From the NCBI RefSeq assembly GCF_005160265.1, contig NZ_CP039865.1, forward strand, positions 3,186,828 through 3,250,827: DNA of 64,000 nt, written 5' to 3'. Position numbers and translations under genes: made by a program. Positions within the stretch are counted from its first letter, which is position 1. Each line of letters starts with the position of its first letter. This DNA is from Phreatobacter aquaticus. GTDB taxonomy: Bacteria > Pseudomonadota > Alphaproteobacteria > Rhizobiales > Phreatobacteraceae. Shown here in pieces: positions 35,450-43,773 of the stretch. Below the pieces are notes generated by a model. That model did no database searches and was not told the origin of the DNA. It saw nothing but the letters and a program-made list of their open reading frames with translations.

Positions 35450-35827
35450 ATGCTCAAGCCGAATGTCTTCAACGCCCAATGCTCGACACGAGTCGTCCTC
35501 GACCGTGTTGGCGACAAATGGGCCGTTCTGATCCTGATCCTGCTGCACGACGAGCCCCAGCGCTTCAATCAGTTGCGCCGCCGGATCGACGGGATCTCGC
35601 AGAAGATGCTGTCACAGACGCTGAAAAGCCTGGAGCGCGATGGCCTGATCAGGCGCACGGCCTTCGCGACTGTTCCGGTCACGGTCGAATATGCGATCAC
35701 GCCGCTTGGCCGGACCTTGCATGCCGCAGTCGATGCCCTGCGCATTTGGGCGGAGGCCCATCTCGGCGAGGTGCAGAAGGCGCAGGCGCGCTACGACTCG
35801 GGTGACGCTGTCAGCGAGGCTGCATGA
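35450..35827 (+). CDS. HxlR family winged-helix transcriptional regulator
   Basis: A 125-residue repressor-type protein. Family blocks are CSTRVVLDRVGDKWAVLIL near residues 10-28, QKMLSQTLKSLERDGLI (recognition helix) and VEYAITPLGRTL (wing and end). The single N-terminal Cys is in the place where HxlR/YodB-type regulators sense electrophiles or oxidants. GGAGG lies eight bases before the ATG at 35450; an upstream in-frame TTG is not needed. The likely target is the divergent NmrA-like gene and itself. Confidence 0.88.
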   Translation: MLKPNVFNAQCSTRVVLDRVGDKWAVLILILLHDEPQRFNQLRRRIDGISQKMLSQTLKSLERDGLIRRTAFATVPVTVEYAITPLGRTLHAAVDALRIWAEAHLGEVQKAQARYDSGDAVSEAA

Positions 35828-35848
35828 CCCGTGTCTGGCCGGCCAGTC

Positions 35849-36595
35849 TCAGGCCGGTTCCTGGAAGCTTTTCAGTGTCTTGGTGGGATAGTCGAACAGC
35901 TTGCCGGTGAAGCTGACTTCGGGAAGGCAGAGCGACAGGATGGCGCGGGCCGGCTCTTCCGGCTTGTCGAGCGTCTCCGGATCCTCGCCCGGCATGGCCT
36001 GCGCGCGCATGGCGGTGCGGATCGGGCCGGGATTGAACAGGTTGACCCGGATGGCCGTCGTCTCGGTCTCGGCGGCGTAGGTGCGGGCAAGCGCGTCGAG
36101 CGCCGCCTTTGTCGCCGCATAGGGCCCCCAATAGGCACGGCAGCGCCAGGCCGCGCCTGAGGTGACGAACACCGCGCGCGCCGCATCGGCAGCCTGCAGC
36201 AGCGGATCGAACGAGCGGATCAGCCGCCACTGCGCCGTCAGGTTGATGCCGACGATCTGGTCCCATTCCTTCGGCGCGACGTGCCCGAGCGGCGAGATCG
36301 GTCCGAGGATCGCCCCATTGGCCACCAGGACGTCCAGCTTGCCCCAGCGCTCGTGAATGGCGAGGCCGAGACGGTCGAGACCGTCACCGTCGCGCAGGTC
36401 GAGCGGCACCAGCGTCGCTGGCTGCCCCCCCTGTTTCTGGATCTCGTCGTCGAGGGATTCCAGCCCGCCCTGGGTGCGCGCCAGCGCCACGACATGAGCG
36501 CCTGCGGCGGCGAGCGCCAGCGCGGTCGCCCGTCCGATGCCGCGGGACGCGCCCGTCACGCAGGCGATGCGCCCGGCAAGTGGCCTGTTGGTCAT
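35849..36595 (-). CDS. SDR family NAD(P)-dependent oxidoreductase
   Basis: A 248-residue classical short-chain dehydrogenase. TGASRGIGRATALAL binds the cofactor, the NxxG-type block reads ANGAILG, the active-site Ser is in VFVTSGAAW, and YAATK holds Tyr and Lys. The Pro-Gly block is NPGPIRTAM. The substrate is unknown. It lies 17 bases behind purF in the same direction, a neighbour pair that is common in rhizobial genomes, and is probably part of the cvpA-purF transcription unit. Confidence 0.9.
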   Translation of the reverse strand: MTNRPLAGRIACVTGASRGIGRATALALAAAGAHVVALARTQGGLESLDDEIQKQGGQPATLVPLDLRDGDGLDRLGLAIHERWGKLDVLVANGAILGPISPLGHVAPKEWDQIVGINLTAQWRLIRSFDPLLQAADAARAVFVTSGAAWRCRAYWGPYAATKAALDALARTYAAETETTAIRVNLFNPGPIRTAMRAQAMPGEDPETLDKPEEPARAILSLCLPEVSFTGKLFDYPTKTLKSFQEPA

Positions 36596-36612
36596 GGCAG
36601 GTGAATTCCGGC

Positions 36613-38127
36613 TCAGCTCGCTTCGGCGAGCAGCGACAATTGCTTGGCGCCTTCGCCGATCAGATCGGTGATCGTGGTCGGATAGTCGCCGGTGAAATAA
36701 TGGTCGGTATATTGCGGGAGAGCCGCGTTGCGGCCGGTCTCGCCAAGTGCCCTGTAGAGCCCGTCGACCGAGATGAAGGCCAGGCTGTCGACGCCGAGAT
36801 AGTCCTTCATCTCCTCGATCGACATCTTGGCAGCCAGGAGCTTGTCCTGGTCGGGCATGTCGATGCCGTAATAGTCCGGGAACTTGATCGGCGGCGAGGC
36901 GATGCGGAAATGCACTTCCCTCGCGCCGGCATCGCGCATCATCTTCACGATCTTGCGCGAGGTCGTGCCGCGCACGATCGAATCGTCGACCAGGATCAGC
37001 CGCTTGCCCTCGATCACCGCCTTGTTGGCGGAATGCTTCATGCGCACGCCAAGCTCGCGCACCGACTGGGTCGGCTGGATGAAGGTCCGGCCGACATAGT
37101 GATTGCGGATGATGCCGAGCTCATAGGGAATGCCGGAGGCCTGGGCATAGCCGATGGCCGCCGGCACGCCGGAATCGGGCACAGGCACCACCACATCGGC
37201 TTCCACGCCGGCCTCGGCCGCCAGGTTGGAGCCGATCTGCTTGCGCAGGCCATAGACATTCTTGCCGTCGACGATCGAATCCGGACGGGCGAAATAGACA
37301 TATTCGAAGATGCACGGCCGCTTCTGGCGGGGCGGGAAGGGCTTGATCGATTCAATGCCCTTCTCGTCGATGATCACCACTTCGCCATTGGCGACCTCGC
37401 GCACGAAGCGCGCGCCGATGATGTCGAGGGCGACCGTCTCCGAGGTCAGGATATATTTGCCGTCGAGCTCACCGATCACCAGCGGGCGGATGCCGAGGGG
37501 ATCGCGGGCGCCGATCAGCTTCTTGTTGGTCATGCCGACAAAGGCATAGCCGCCTTCGATTTGGCTGAGCGCGTCGATGAACCGGTCGGAGAAGCGGTTG
37601 CGGCGCGAGCGGGCGACCAGATGCAGGATTACCTCGGTATCCGAGGTCGCCTGGTAGATCGCACCATCGGCGATCAGCCGGCGGCGCAGCGTCAGGCCGT
37701 TGGTCAGGTTGCCGTTGTGGCACGCAGCGAAACCGCCGGTCTCAAGCTCAGCGAACAGCGGCTGCACATTGCGCAGGATATTGCCGCCAGTGGTGGAGTA
37801 GCGGGTGTGGCCGATGGCGTTGTCGCCGGGCAGGCGCTCGATCACCTCGCGGCGGGAGAAATTGTCGCCGACCAGACCGATGCGGCGCTCCGAGTGGAAG
37901 CGCTGGCCGTCGAACGACACGATGCCGGCTGCTTCCTGACCGCGATGCTGAAGGGCATGGAGCCCCAGCGCCGTCAGGGCCGCGGCATCCGGATGCGCGA
38001 ACACGCCGAACACGCCGCATTCCTCGTGAAGCCGATCGGCCTCCGCGTCGAAGGCCTCACGATCGACCTCCTGGTACGCATGCTCCAGGTCCGCCTCGTG
38101 ATGGCGGATGTCCATGGGTCGCGTCAT
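36613..38127 (-). CDS. purF: Amidophosphoribosyltransferase PurF
   Basis: A 504-residue enzyme for the first step of purine synthesis, PRPP plus glutamine to phosphoribosylamine. A 36-residue propeptide precedes the nucleophile C37 in EECGVFGVF, as in Bacillus-type enzymes. The PRPP-binding motif is ILVDDSIVRGTTS. The cysteines that hold the [4Fe-4S] cluster in B. subtilis are mostly gone: the region corresponding to HPCFYGID reads FPDYYGID, and the end reads QYTDHYFTGDYPT. The start at 38127 is the first good ATG; upstream frame is discarded. It follows cvpA by about 130 bases. Confidence 0.95.
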   Translation of the reverse strand: MTRPMDIRHHEADLEHAYQEVDREAFDAEADRLHEECGVFGVFAHPDAAALTALGLHALQHRGQEAAGIVSFDGQRFHSERRIGLVGDNFSRREVIERLPGDNAIGHTRYSTTGGNILRNVQPLFAELETGGFAACHNGNLTNGLTLRRRLIADGAIYQATSDTEVILHLVARSRRNRFSDRFIDALSQIEGGYAFVGMTNKKLIGARDPLGIRPLVIGELDGKYILTSETVALDIIGARFVREVANGEVVIIDEKGIESIKPFPPRQKRPCIFEYVYFARPDSIVDGKNVYGLRKQIGSNLAAEAGVEADVVVPVPDSGVPAAIGYAQASGIPYELGIIRNHYVGRTFIQPTQSVRELGVRMKHSANKAVIEGKRLILVDDSIVRGTTSRKIVKMMRDAGAREVHFRIASPPIKFPDYYGIDMPDQDKLLAAKMSIEEMKDYLGVDSLAFISVDGLYRALGETGRNAALPQYTDHYFTGDYPTTITDLIGEGAKQLSLLAEAS

Positions 38128-38256
38128 GACGTCCTCGTCTGGGTCAAGGGTCCGATCGTCGGCCCATCGCGATATATGCGGGCCGATACGTCGGTTGGAA
38201 AGGTCGGTCCACCCCATGCACGGCGGCCATGCGCGCCAGGCGCGCATGGAGAGTGA

Positions 38257-38853
38257 TCAGGGCCGGCGTGCCGGCGGCTGGGCCGCTGGCGGCGCGGCCG
38301 GCGGCGTGGTGCCATCGGCGGGCGGTGTCGCGGGCTGCGCGCGATTGAGGCGCTTGAGGATGTCAGACCCTTCAATGTCCTGCGGCAACTGGGAGATCAG
38401 CCAATCCTTGGCGCTGTCGAGCACCACGAAGGACTTGGCCTTGGTCATCCAGTCCGGGCGATTGGTGTTCGGCACCAGCCAGGTGAAGAAGGCGAAGGCG
38501 ACGACCACGATGACCATGCCGCGGGCAAGGCCGAACAGGAAGCCGAGCGAGCGGTCGAGCACGCCGATCTTGGAATCGAGGATGGCGTCCGAAATGCGGA
38601 TCGTGATCAGCGAGACCACCACCAGGACCGTCAGGAACACGCCCGCAATGACCACAGCCTTGGCGGCGAGCTCGTTGGGGATCTGGGTCTGGGCCAGCGG
38701 CAGGAGCCTCGGAAAGGCCCACCATGTCGTGAGAGCCGCCAGACCCCAGCTTGCAATCGACAGGACCTCGCGAACAAAGCCGCGCACCATGGCGAGAAGC
38801 GCCGAGATCAACATGATCACGGCGAGGCCTATGTCGAGATAGGTGACCGGCAT
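38257..38853 (-). CDS. cvpA: CvpA family membrane protein
   Basis: A 198-residue protein with four hydrophobic segments. TYLDIGLAVIMLISALLAMV, REVLSIASWGLA and GFLFGLARGMVIVVVAF are CvpA blocks. The last 35 residues are Pro/Ala-rich and predicted disordered. In E. coli cvpA is co-transcribed with purF and is needed for colicin V release and envelope stress resistance. The same linkage is seen here. The start at 38853 is the family start. Confidence 0.9.
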   Translation of the reverse strand: MPVTYLDIGLAVIMLISALLAMVRGFVREVLSIASWGLAALTTWWAFPRLLPLAQTQIPNELAAKAVVIAGVFLTVLVVVSLITIRISDAILDSKIGVLDRSLGFLFGLARGMVIVVVAFAFFTWLVPNTNRPDWMTKAKSFVVLDSAKDWLISQLPQDIEGSDILKRLNRAQPATPPADGTTPPAAPPAAQPPARRP

Positions 38854-39034
38854 CGGCGGTGGCTCCGGGGCAGCTTTGACTACGAGTCGTGTGCGCGCGA
38901 CAGTCGCGCTTATAGCGGGGCGATGGTCGTCCGTCACCCCGTCAGAATCCCGCAAGATGTGCATAAAGTTTGGGCTCGCCACCAAAGCAGGCGGCGGCGA
39001 TCATCGGCGTTGTTGCATTGCACACGGAGCCGCC

Positions 39035-40054
39035 ATGATCACGCGCCGAAGCCTCGCCCTCGCGCCTCTCGCGGCCATGGCCCTTGCCGCCCCGGCCTTG
39101 GCCCAGACCCGCACGAAAGTTCGGTTCTCGCTGAATCTGCCGCGCAACGGCTCAAACCTGGCCTTCCTGTTCGGTCGCGACCGCGGCTATTTTGCTGACG
39201 AAGGCATCGAGATCACCGACATGGACCCGGCAAGCGGCTCCGATGCGCTGACCCGTGTGGCATCCGGTGCCTATGACGCGAGCTTCGCGGACACGACCGG
39301 CCTTCCGGATCTCGTCAGCCGGGCGCCCGATGCGGCGCCTCTGTCGGTCTTCAATATCTTCCGCGTGACACCAGCGTCAGTTGTCACCTGGTCGAAGGAC
39401 AAGCTGACCAAGCCGGCCGACCTCGTCGGCAAGACGCTGGGTGGACCGATCACCGACAATGGCTATCGCCTGTTCCCGGTCTTCTTCAAGGTCAATGGCC
39501 TCGACCCCGCGAGCGTCAAGTTCAACAACATGGACCTGCGCATGCGCGAGCCCGCGTTCATCCGCCGCGAGGTCGATGGCGTCACCGGCTTCGATTCCAC
39601 GATCTGGCTCAATCTCAAGCTGCTTGGCGTGAAGCGCGAGGACATTTCCATCATGTCCTATGCCGCCCATGGCCTCGACATCTATGGCAACGGCATTCTC
39701 GTGAGCCGCAAGTTCCTGCGCGACAACGAAGCGGCGATCCCGCCACTTCTGCGCGCCGTGGCGAAATCCTGGCGCGAGGCCGCGAAGGACCCGAAGGCTG
39801 CGGCAGCCGTGCTGACCAAGATCGACCCGATCATCCGCGCCGATATCGAGGAAGAGCGGTTTCGCTGGGTTCTGGAGCATCAGGTGATGACGCCGGAGAC
39901 GGCAGCCACCGGCATCGGCCCGGTCGATGTCGGGCGCCTGCAGAAGGGGCTCGACCTGCAGGTCGAGGGCTTCGGCTTGCCGGCGAAGATCCCGGTCTCG
40001 CGCATCTGGTCGGACAAGTACCTGCCGGCACTCGATCAGCGGAAGATGGCGTGA
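39035..40054 (+). CDS. ABC transporter substrate-binding protein (NMT1/TauA-like)
   Basis: A 339-residue exported binding protein. A signal peptide (RRSLALAPLAAMALAAPALA) ends at AQ. The mature part begins VRFSLNLPRNGSNLAFLFG and has GYFADEGIEITDMD and DLVGKTLGG, the pattern of the NMT1/THI5-like family that binds nitrate, sulfonates or pyrimidine precursors. No permease or ATPase gene is nearby, so it must pair with components encoded elsewhere. It is a plus-strand gene placed between minus-strand housekeeping genes. The ligand is unknown. Confidence 0.87.
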   Translation: MITRRSLALAPLAAMALAAPALAQTRTKVRFSLNLPRNGSNLAFLFGRDRGYFADEGIEITDMDPASGSDALTRVASGAYDASFADTTGLPDLVSRAPDAAPLSVFNIFRVTPASVVTWSKDKLTKPADLVGKTLGGPITDNGYRLFPVFFKVNGLDPASVKFNNMDLRMREPAFIRREVDGVTGFDSTIWLNLKLLGVKREDISIMSYAAHGLDIYGNGILVSRKFLRDNEAAIPPLLRAVAKSWREAAKDPKAAAAVLTKIDPIIRADIEEERFRWVLEHQVMTPETAATGIGPVDVGRLQKGLDLQVEGFGLPAKIPVSRIWSDKYLPALDQRKMA

Positions 40055-40060
40055 CAGCGC

Positions 40061-40690
40061 TCAGGCCGGCGGCCCGAGCCGGATCGATTTCGGCGATGAC
40101 ACACCCATCGTGACATAGATGCTCATCAGCTGGTCCATGCCGACATCCGCCTGGACCACCCAGCTCGCCGGCACATAGATCAGGCCGCCACCGATCGGCA
40201 CCGGTGCCGATGGGACGAGGATCGCGTGATAGCTTTCCTCGCCGACCATGATCGGCTCCGGCGTCGGCAGCAGGGCCAGCACGGCCGCGCCCTTGTCGCC
40301 GCCGAAGAACACCCAGACCGGGCTCATCGACTTCAGTCCGTCGGCATCCTTGCGGTCGACCATGGAGACGAAGCGCCGCGACAGGTCATAGACAGTGCCG
40401 ATCAGTGGGATGCGCCGCATGATCTGGTCGAGTGCGGTCTCCAGGCGCTCCTGCAGCACGGTGGCCACAAGGCCCAGCAGATAGATCACCGCCACCATCA
40501 CGCCGATGCCGATGAGATAGGCGATGGCCGCGGAGCTGGAAAAACCGAAACCGATTGATGTCAGGAAACGGCCGACGAAGGTGCCGGGCCCGACGAAGCC
40601 ATAGACCAGCGTCACCGTCCAGACGACCAGTGCCACCGTGACCGCCAATGGCAGAAGCAGGAGGACGCCTGCCAGAAACACCCGTTTCAT
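40061..40690 (-). CDS. DUF502 family membrane protein
   Basis: A 209-residue protein with two membrane segments: FLAGVLLLLPLAVTVALVVWTV and IAYLIGIGVMVAVIYLLGLVA. Family blocks are RIPLIGTVYDLSRRFV, PVWVFFGGDKG and a C-terminal IYVPASWVV ... MSIYVTMGV. DUF502 proteins are widespread but uncharacterised. GGAGAG lies nine bases before the ATG at 40690; an ATG three codons upstream directly abuts that site. It may be transcribed with radA. Confidence 0.87.
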   Translation of the reverse strand: MKRVFLAGVLLLLPLAVTVALVVWTVTLVYGFVGPGTFVGRFLTSIGFGFSSSAAIAYLIGIGVMVAVIYLLGLVATVLQERLETALDQIMRRIPLIGTVYDLSRRFVSMVDRKDADGLKSMSPVWVFFGGDKGAAVLALLPTPEPIMVGEESYHAILVPSAPVPIGGGLIYVPASWVVQADVGMDQLMSIYVTMGVSSPKSIRLGPPA

Positions 40691-40776
40691 ATTGCCCATC
40701 TCTCCGACCGAACCCCCGGAAGCTCTCGACGCCACACACAATGTGTCGGCGATCCGCATGGCGTCCAGATGGCGGG

Positions 40777-42195
40777 CTAGTCGTCCGATGATTTCGTGCG
40801 TGGCCGGCCGACACCGGAAGCCGCAATATCGGCGACCAGGGTGGAGAGGCCGGTAACCGCCTGGGTCGCCAGACCCGGCTCGGACGGTTCGCCCCGCGCG
40901 ACGTCCGGCACGACGGCCTTGGTGAAGCCGAGCTTCTTGGCTTCCTTCAGTCGCGCGGCGGCCTGCGCCACCGGCCGAACGGCGCCCGAGAGGCTGACCT
41001 CGCCGAAATAGACCGAGTCCGCCGGCAGGACCGCGCCGGTCAGCGAAGAAACCAGTGCCGCGGCAACGGCGAGATCGGCGGCGGGCTCGGCAATCCTGAG
41101 GCCCCCCGCGACATTCAGATAGACGTCGTGGCTGCCGAGGCGGACGCCGCAATGGGCATCCAGCACGGCGAGCACCATGGAGAGCCGCGCCGGATCCCAT
41201 CCGACCACGGCGCGGCGCGGCGTGCCAAGTGTCGAGGGTGCCACCAGCGCCTGGATTTCCACCAGAACAGGCCTTGTGCCTTCCATGCCGGCGAACACCG
41301 CCGTGCCGGGCGCGCCGAGATCGCGCCCCGCGAGGAACAGTTCGGAGGGGTTGGGCACCTCGCGCAGGCCCTTGCCGGTCATTTCGAACACGCCGATCTC
41401 GTCGGTCGGGCCGAAGCGGTTCTTCACGGCGCGCAGGATGCGGAAATGGTGGCCGCCTTCGCCCTCGAAGCTCATGACCGCATCGACCATATGCTCGACC
41501 ACGCGCGGGCCAGCGATCTGGCCATCCTTGGTGACATGGCCGACCAGGATGACGGCCGCGCCCGACTTCTTGGCGAAACGGATCAGCACCTGGGCTGCGG
41601 ACCGCACCTGGCTCACCGTGCCCGGCGCGCTCTCCACCTTGTCGGTCCACATGGTCTGGATTGAATCGATCACCACGAGGCGCGGCACAGGCCCTTCCGA
41701 CAGGGTGGCGACGATGTCCTCGACATTGGTCTCGGCTGCGAGTTCCACGGGGGAGGCGGTCAGGCCGAGCCGATCGGCGCGCAGCCGCACCTGGCCGACC
41801 GCCTCTTCGCCCGAAATATAGACGACCCGATGGCCCATCCGGGCGAGACGGGCGGAGGCCTGGATCAGCAGGGTCGACTTGCCGATGCCGGGATCGCCGC
41901 CGATCAGGATCACCGAACCCTTGACGAGGCCGCCGCCGAACACGCGGTCAAGCTCACCGACCTGCGTTTCGGTGCGGGGGGCCTGGTCATTGACGCCATC
42001 AAGGCCGGCCAGCGCGAAGGTGCGGCCCTTCGAGCGCGAGGAACTCTTGACCGGTGCGCCGCCGACCCCCGTCGCCGCCACGCTCTCCTCGGCAATCGTG
42101 TTCCAGCCGCCGCAGCTCTCGCACTTGCCCTGCCAGCGGCCATAGGTGGCCCCGCAGGACTGGCAGACGAAGGTGGATTGAGCCGCGCGCGCCAT
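40777..42195 (-). CDS. radA: DNA repair protein RadA
   Basis: A 472-residue RecA-like ATPase that promotes branch migration in recombination. The N-terminal zinc finger has C11, C14, C25 and C28. Walker A is GGDPGIGKSTLL near residue 98, the RadA-specific KNRFG lies mid-protein, and a Lon-like C-terminal domain follows (DVYLNVAGGLRI, YFGEVSLSGAVRPV). A variable charged tail ends the protein. It is part of the conserved minus-strand block dnaB-alr-radA. Confidence 0.96.
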   Translation of the reverse strand: MARAAQSTFVCQSCGATYGRWQGKCESCGGWNTIAEESVAATGVGGAPVKSSSRSKGRTFALAGLDGVNDQAPRTETQVGELDRVFGGGLVKGSVILIGGDPGIGKSTLLIQASARLARMGHRVVYISGEEAVGQVRLRADRLGLTASPVELAAETNVEDIVATLSEGPVPRLVVIDSIQTMWTDKVESAPGTVSQVRSAAQVLIRFAKKSGAAVILVGHVTKDGQIAGPRVVEHMVDAVMSFEGEGGHHFRILRAVKNRFGPTDEIGVFEMTGKGLREVPNPSELFLAGRDLGAPGTAVFAGMEGTRPVLVEIQALVAPSTLGTPRRAVVGWDPARLSMVLAVLDAHCGVRLGSHDVYLNVAGGLRIAEPAADLAVAAALVSSLTGAVLPADSVYFGEVSLSGAVRPVAQAAARLKEAKKLGFTKAVVPDVARGEPSEPGLATQAVTGLSTLVADIAASGVGRPRTKSSDD

Positions 42196-42268
42196 GGGGT
42201 CCCGTTGATTCCGCCGTGCTTATGGCACGGATTGGCGTGAGATCAAAACGAGAACATGTTGGTTGTTT

Positions 42269-42628
42269 CTAGCGCCCCCAGCGCTCCAGCTCACCGATGC
42301 GCTCGTTCATCGCGTCGCGCACGCAATTGGCGATATCGGCTGACCGGCGGCTGGTCACCATGGTGCAGGAATTGCGGGTCTCGATCCATGCCCGCTGGCT
42401 GTCCCGCAGCGATTGCCCTGCGACTGCCTGCGCCCGGCCACCGGCCGCCCGATAGGCCGCCGCAACCGAGCGGTCCAGCCCATGCAGCGAGGGATTGGCG
42501 CAGATGACATATTCCGCGCCGACCAGGTCGGGCGTGCAGCGGAAGCTGGGGCCTGTCTGGGCGAGGGCGGGTAAGGCGACAAGTCCCGACAGGCAGGTCA
42601 TGGCGGCGAGAAGGAAGCGCTTCAACAC
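42269..42628 (-). CDS. Exported LprI-like small Cys-rich protein
   Basis: A 119-residue protein that starts with GTG behind GGAGA; the longer frame upstream is not conserved-looking. Signal peptide residues 1-23 end near ALAQ. Mature features are FRCTPDLVGAEYVICANPSLHGLD, AAYRAAG, SQRAWIETRNSC and IANCVRDAMNERI, the cysteine pattern of the lysozyme-inhibitor LprI family. A role in periplasmic lysozyme inhibition is inferred from the family. It is inserted between alr and radA. Confidence 0.78.
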   Translation of the reverse strand: MLKRFLLAAMTCLSGLVALPALAQTGPSFRCTPDLVGAEYVICANPSLHGLDRSVAAAYRAAGGRAQAVAGQSLRDSQRAWIETRNSCTMVTSRRSADIANCVRDAMNERIGELERWGR

Positions 42629-42662
42629 GTCAGTCTCCGGCGAAGGTGAAGTCGGAAGGGAC

Positions 42663-43769
42663 TCAGTGCGCGACAACCCGATGGTAGCGCCGTCCGAGTC
42701 CGGTCAGGATCTCGTAGCCGATCGTGCCGGCGGCCTCCGCGATATCGTCGACGGTGATTCCGTCGCCGATCAGGGTCGCCAGATCGCCGCGCCGGATCAG
42801 CCCGGCTTCGGTCACATCGATCGCCAGAAGGTCCATGGATACCCGGCCGGCCAGCGGGCAGACGACGCCGTTGACCCTGGCGGAAGCGCCGGATTTCCGA
42901 TCGGTGGAGCCCGCGCCGCGCAGATAGCCGTCGGCATAGCCAACCGAGACAATGGCTATGCGCGACAGATGCGGGGCGCTCCATGTCGCGCCATAGCCGA
43001 TCGTCTCGCCAGCCCGCACTTCGCGCACCTGGATGACCGGGGCCGCCAGCGTCACCACGCCCTCCAACGGCTCGCGGTCGGCGCGAAAGCGGCCGCCATA
43101 GAGCGCGATGCCCGGGCGCACGAGATCGTGGCGGGCGGCGGCGCCGAGCGTGCAGCCAGCCGAATTGGCGAGCGAACCCGGAACACCGGGGTAAAGACCG
43201 CGAACCTGTGAAAACCGGTCGATCTGCTTCGGGGTCAGGATATGGCCGGGCTCGTCGGCGCAGGCGAGATGGGTCATCACCAGCGCCGGCTCGAAATCGA
43301 GGTTCTGCGGACCTGGCTCGGCGAGCAATGCCGCCTCGGCGAGGTCGAGGCCCAGCCGGCTCATGCCGGTGTCGACGTGGATGGCTGCAGGCAGCCGCCT
43401 GCGGACCGTACGGCAGAAGGCCGAGAAGGCCTCGATCTCGTCCCGGCTGCCCAGCACCGGACGGATGTTCAGGCTGGCATAGAGGTCGAGCGCACCCTCG
43501 AACAGACCGTTCAGGATGTAGATCACCGCCTCAGGGCAGACCTGGCGCAGGCGCCTGGCCTCGCTCGGATGAGCAACGAAGAAGGTCCGTGCGCCGGCAG
43601 CAGCGAGCGCCGGGCCGGTGGTCTCGATGCCGGTGCCATAGGCATCGGCCTTCACCACCGCTGCGCATTCGGCGCCGGTCGTCATCCCCGCGATCCGCCG
43701 GTAATTGCGGGCGATGGCGGCGAGGTCGATCGTCAGCCGGGCTCCGGCTTCGCTGGCGGCAATGGTCAT
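42663..43769 (-). CDS. alr: Alanine racemase
   Basis: A 368-residue PLP enzyme that makes D-alanine for peptidoglycan. The PLP lysine is in AAVVKADAYGTG near residue 42, and the second catalytic base, Tyr, is in ETIGYGATW. HVDTGMSRLGL and SVGYADGYLR are family blocks. The start at 43769 lies four bases after the dnaB stop, so the two genes are probably coupled. The longer frame upstream would run into dnaB and is rejected. Confidence 0.95.
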   Translation of the reverse strand: MTIAASEAGARLTIDLAAIARNYRRIAGMTTGAECAAVVKADAYGTGIETTGPALAAAGARTFFVAHPSEARRLRQVCPEAVIYILNGLFEGALDLYASLNIRPVLGSRDEIEAFSAFCRTVRRRLPAAIHVDTGMSRLGLDLAEAALLAEPGPQNLDFEPALVMTHLACADEPGHILTPKQIDRFSQVRGLYPGVPGSLANSAGCTLGAAARHDLVRPGIALYGGRFRADREPLEGVVTLAAPVIQVREVRAGETIGYGATWSAPHLSRIAIVSVGYADGYLRGAGSTDRKSGASARVNGVVCPLAGRVSMDLLAIDVTEAGLIRRGDLATLIGDGITVDDIAEAAGTIGYEILTGLGRRYHRVVAH

Positions 43770-43773
43770 GATG

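Noticed and set aside
36580-38256. Plus-strand open frame of 558 codons across purF
   Set aside because: Antisense to purF, with the low-complexity His/Asp/Arg composition of a shadow frame and no ribosome site.
40691-41650. Upstream extension of the DUF502 frame to 529 codons
   Set aside because: The extra 320 codons lie in another frame of radA on the same strand; the DUF502 family starts at 40690 with a ribosome site.
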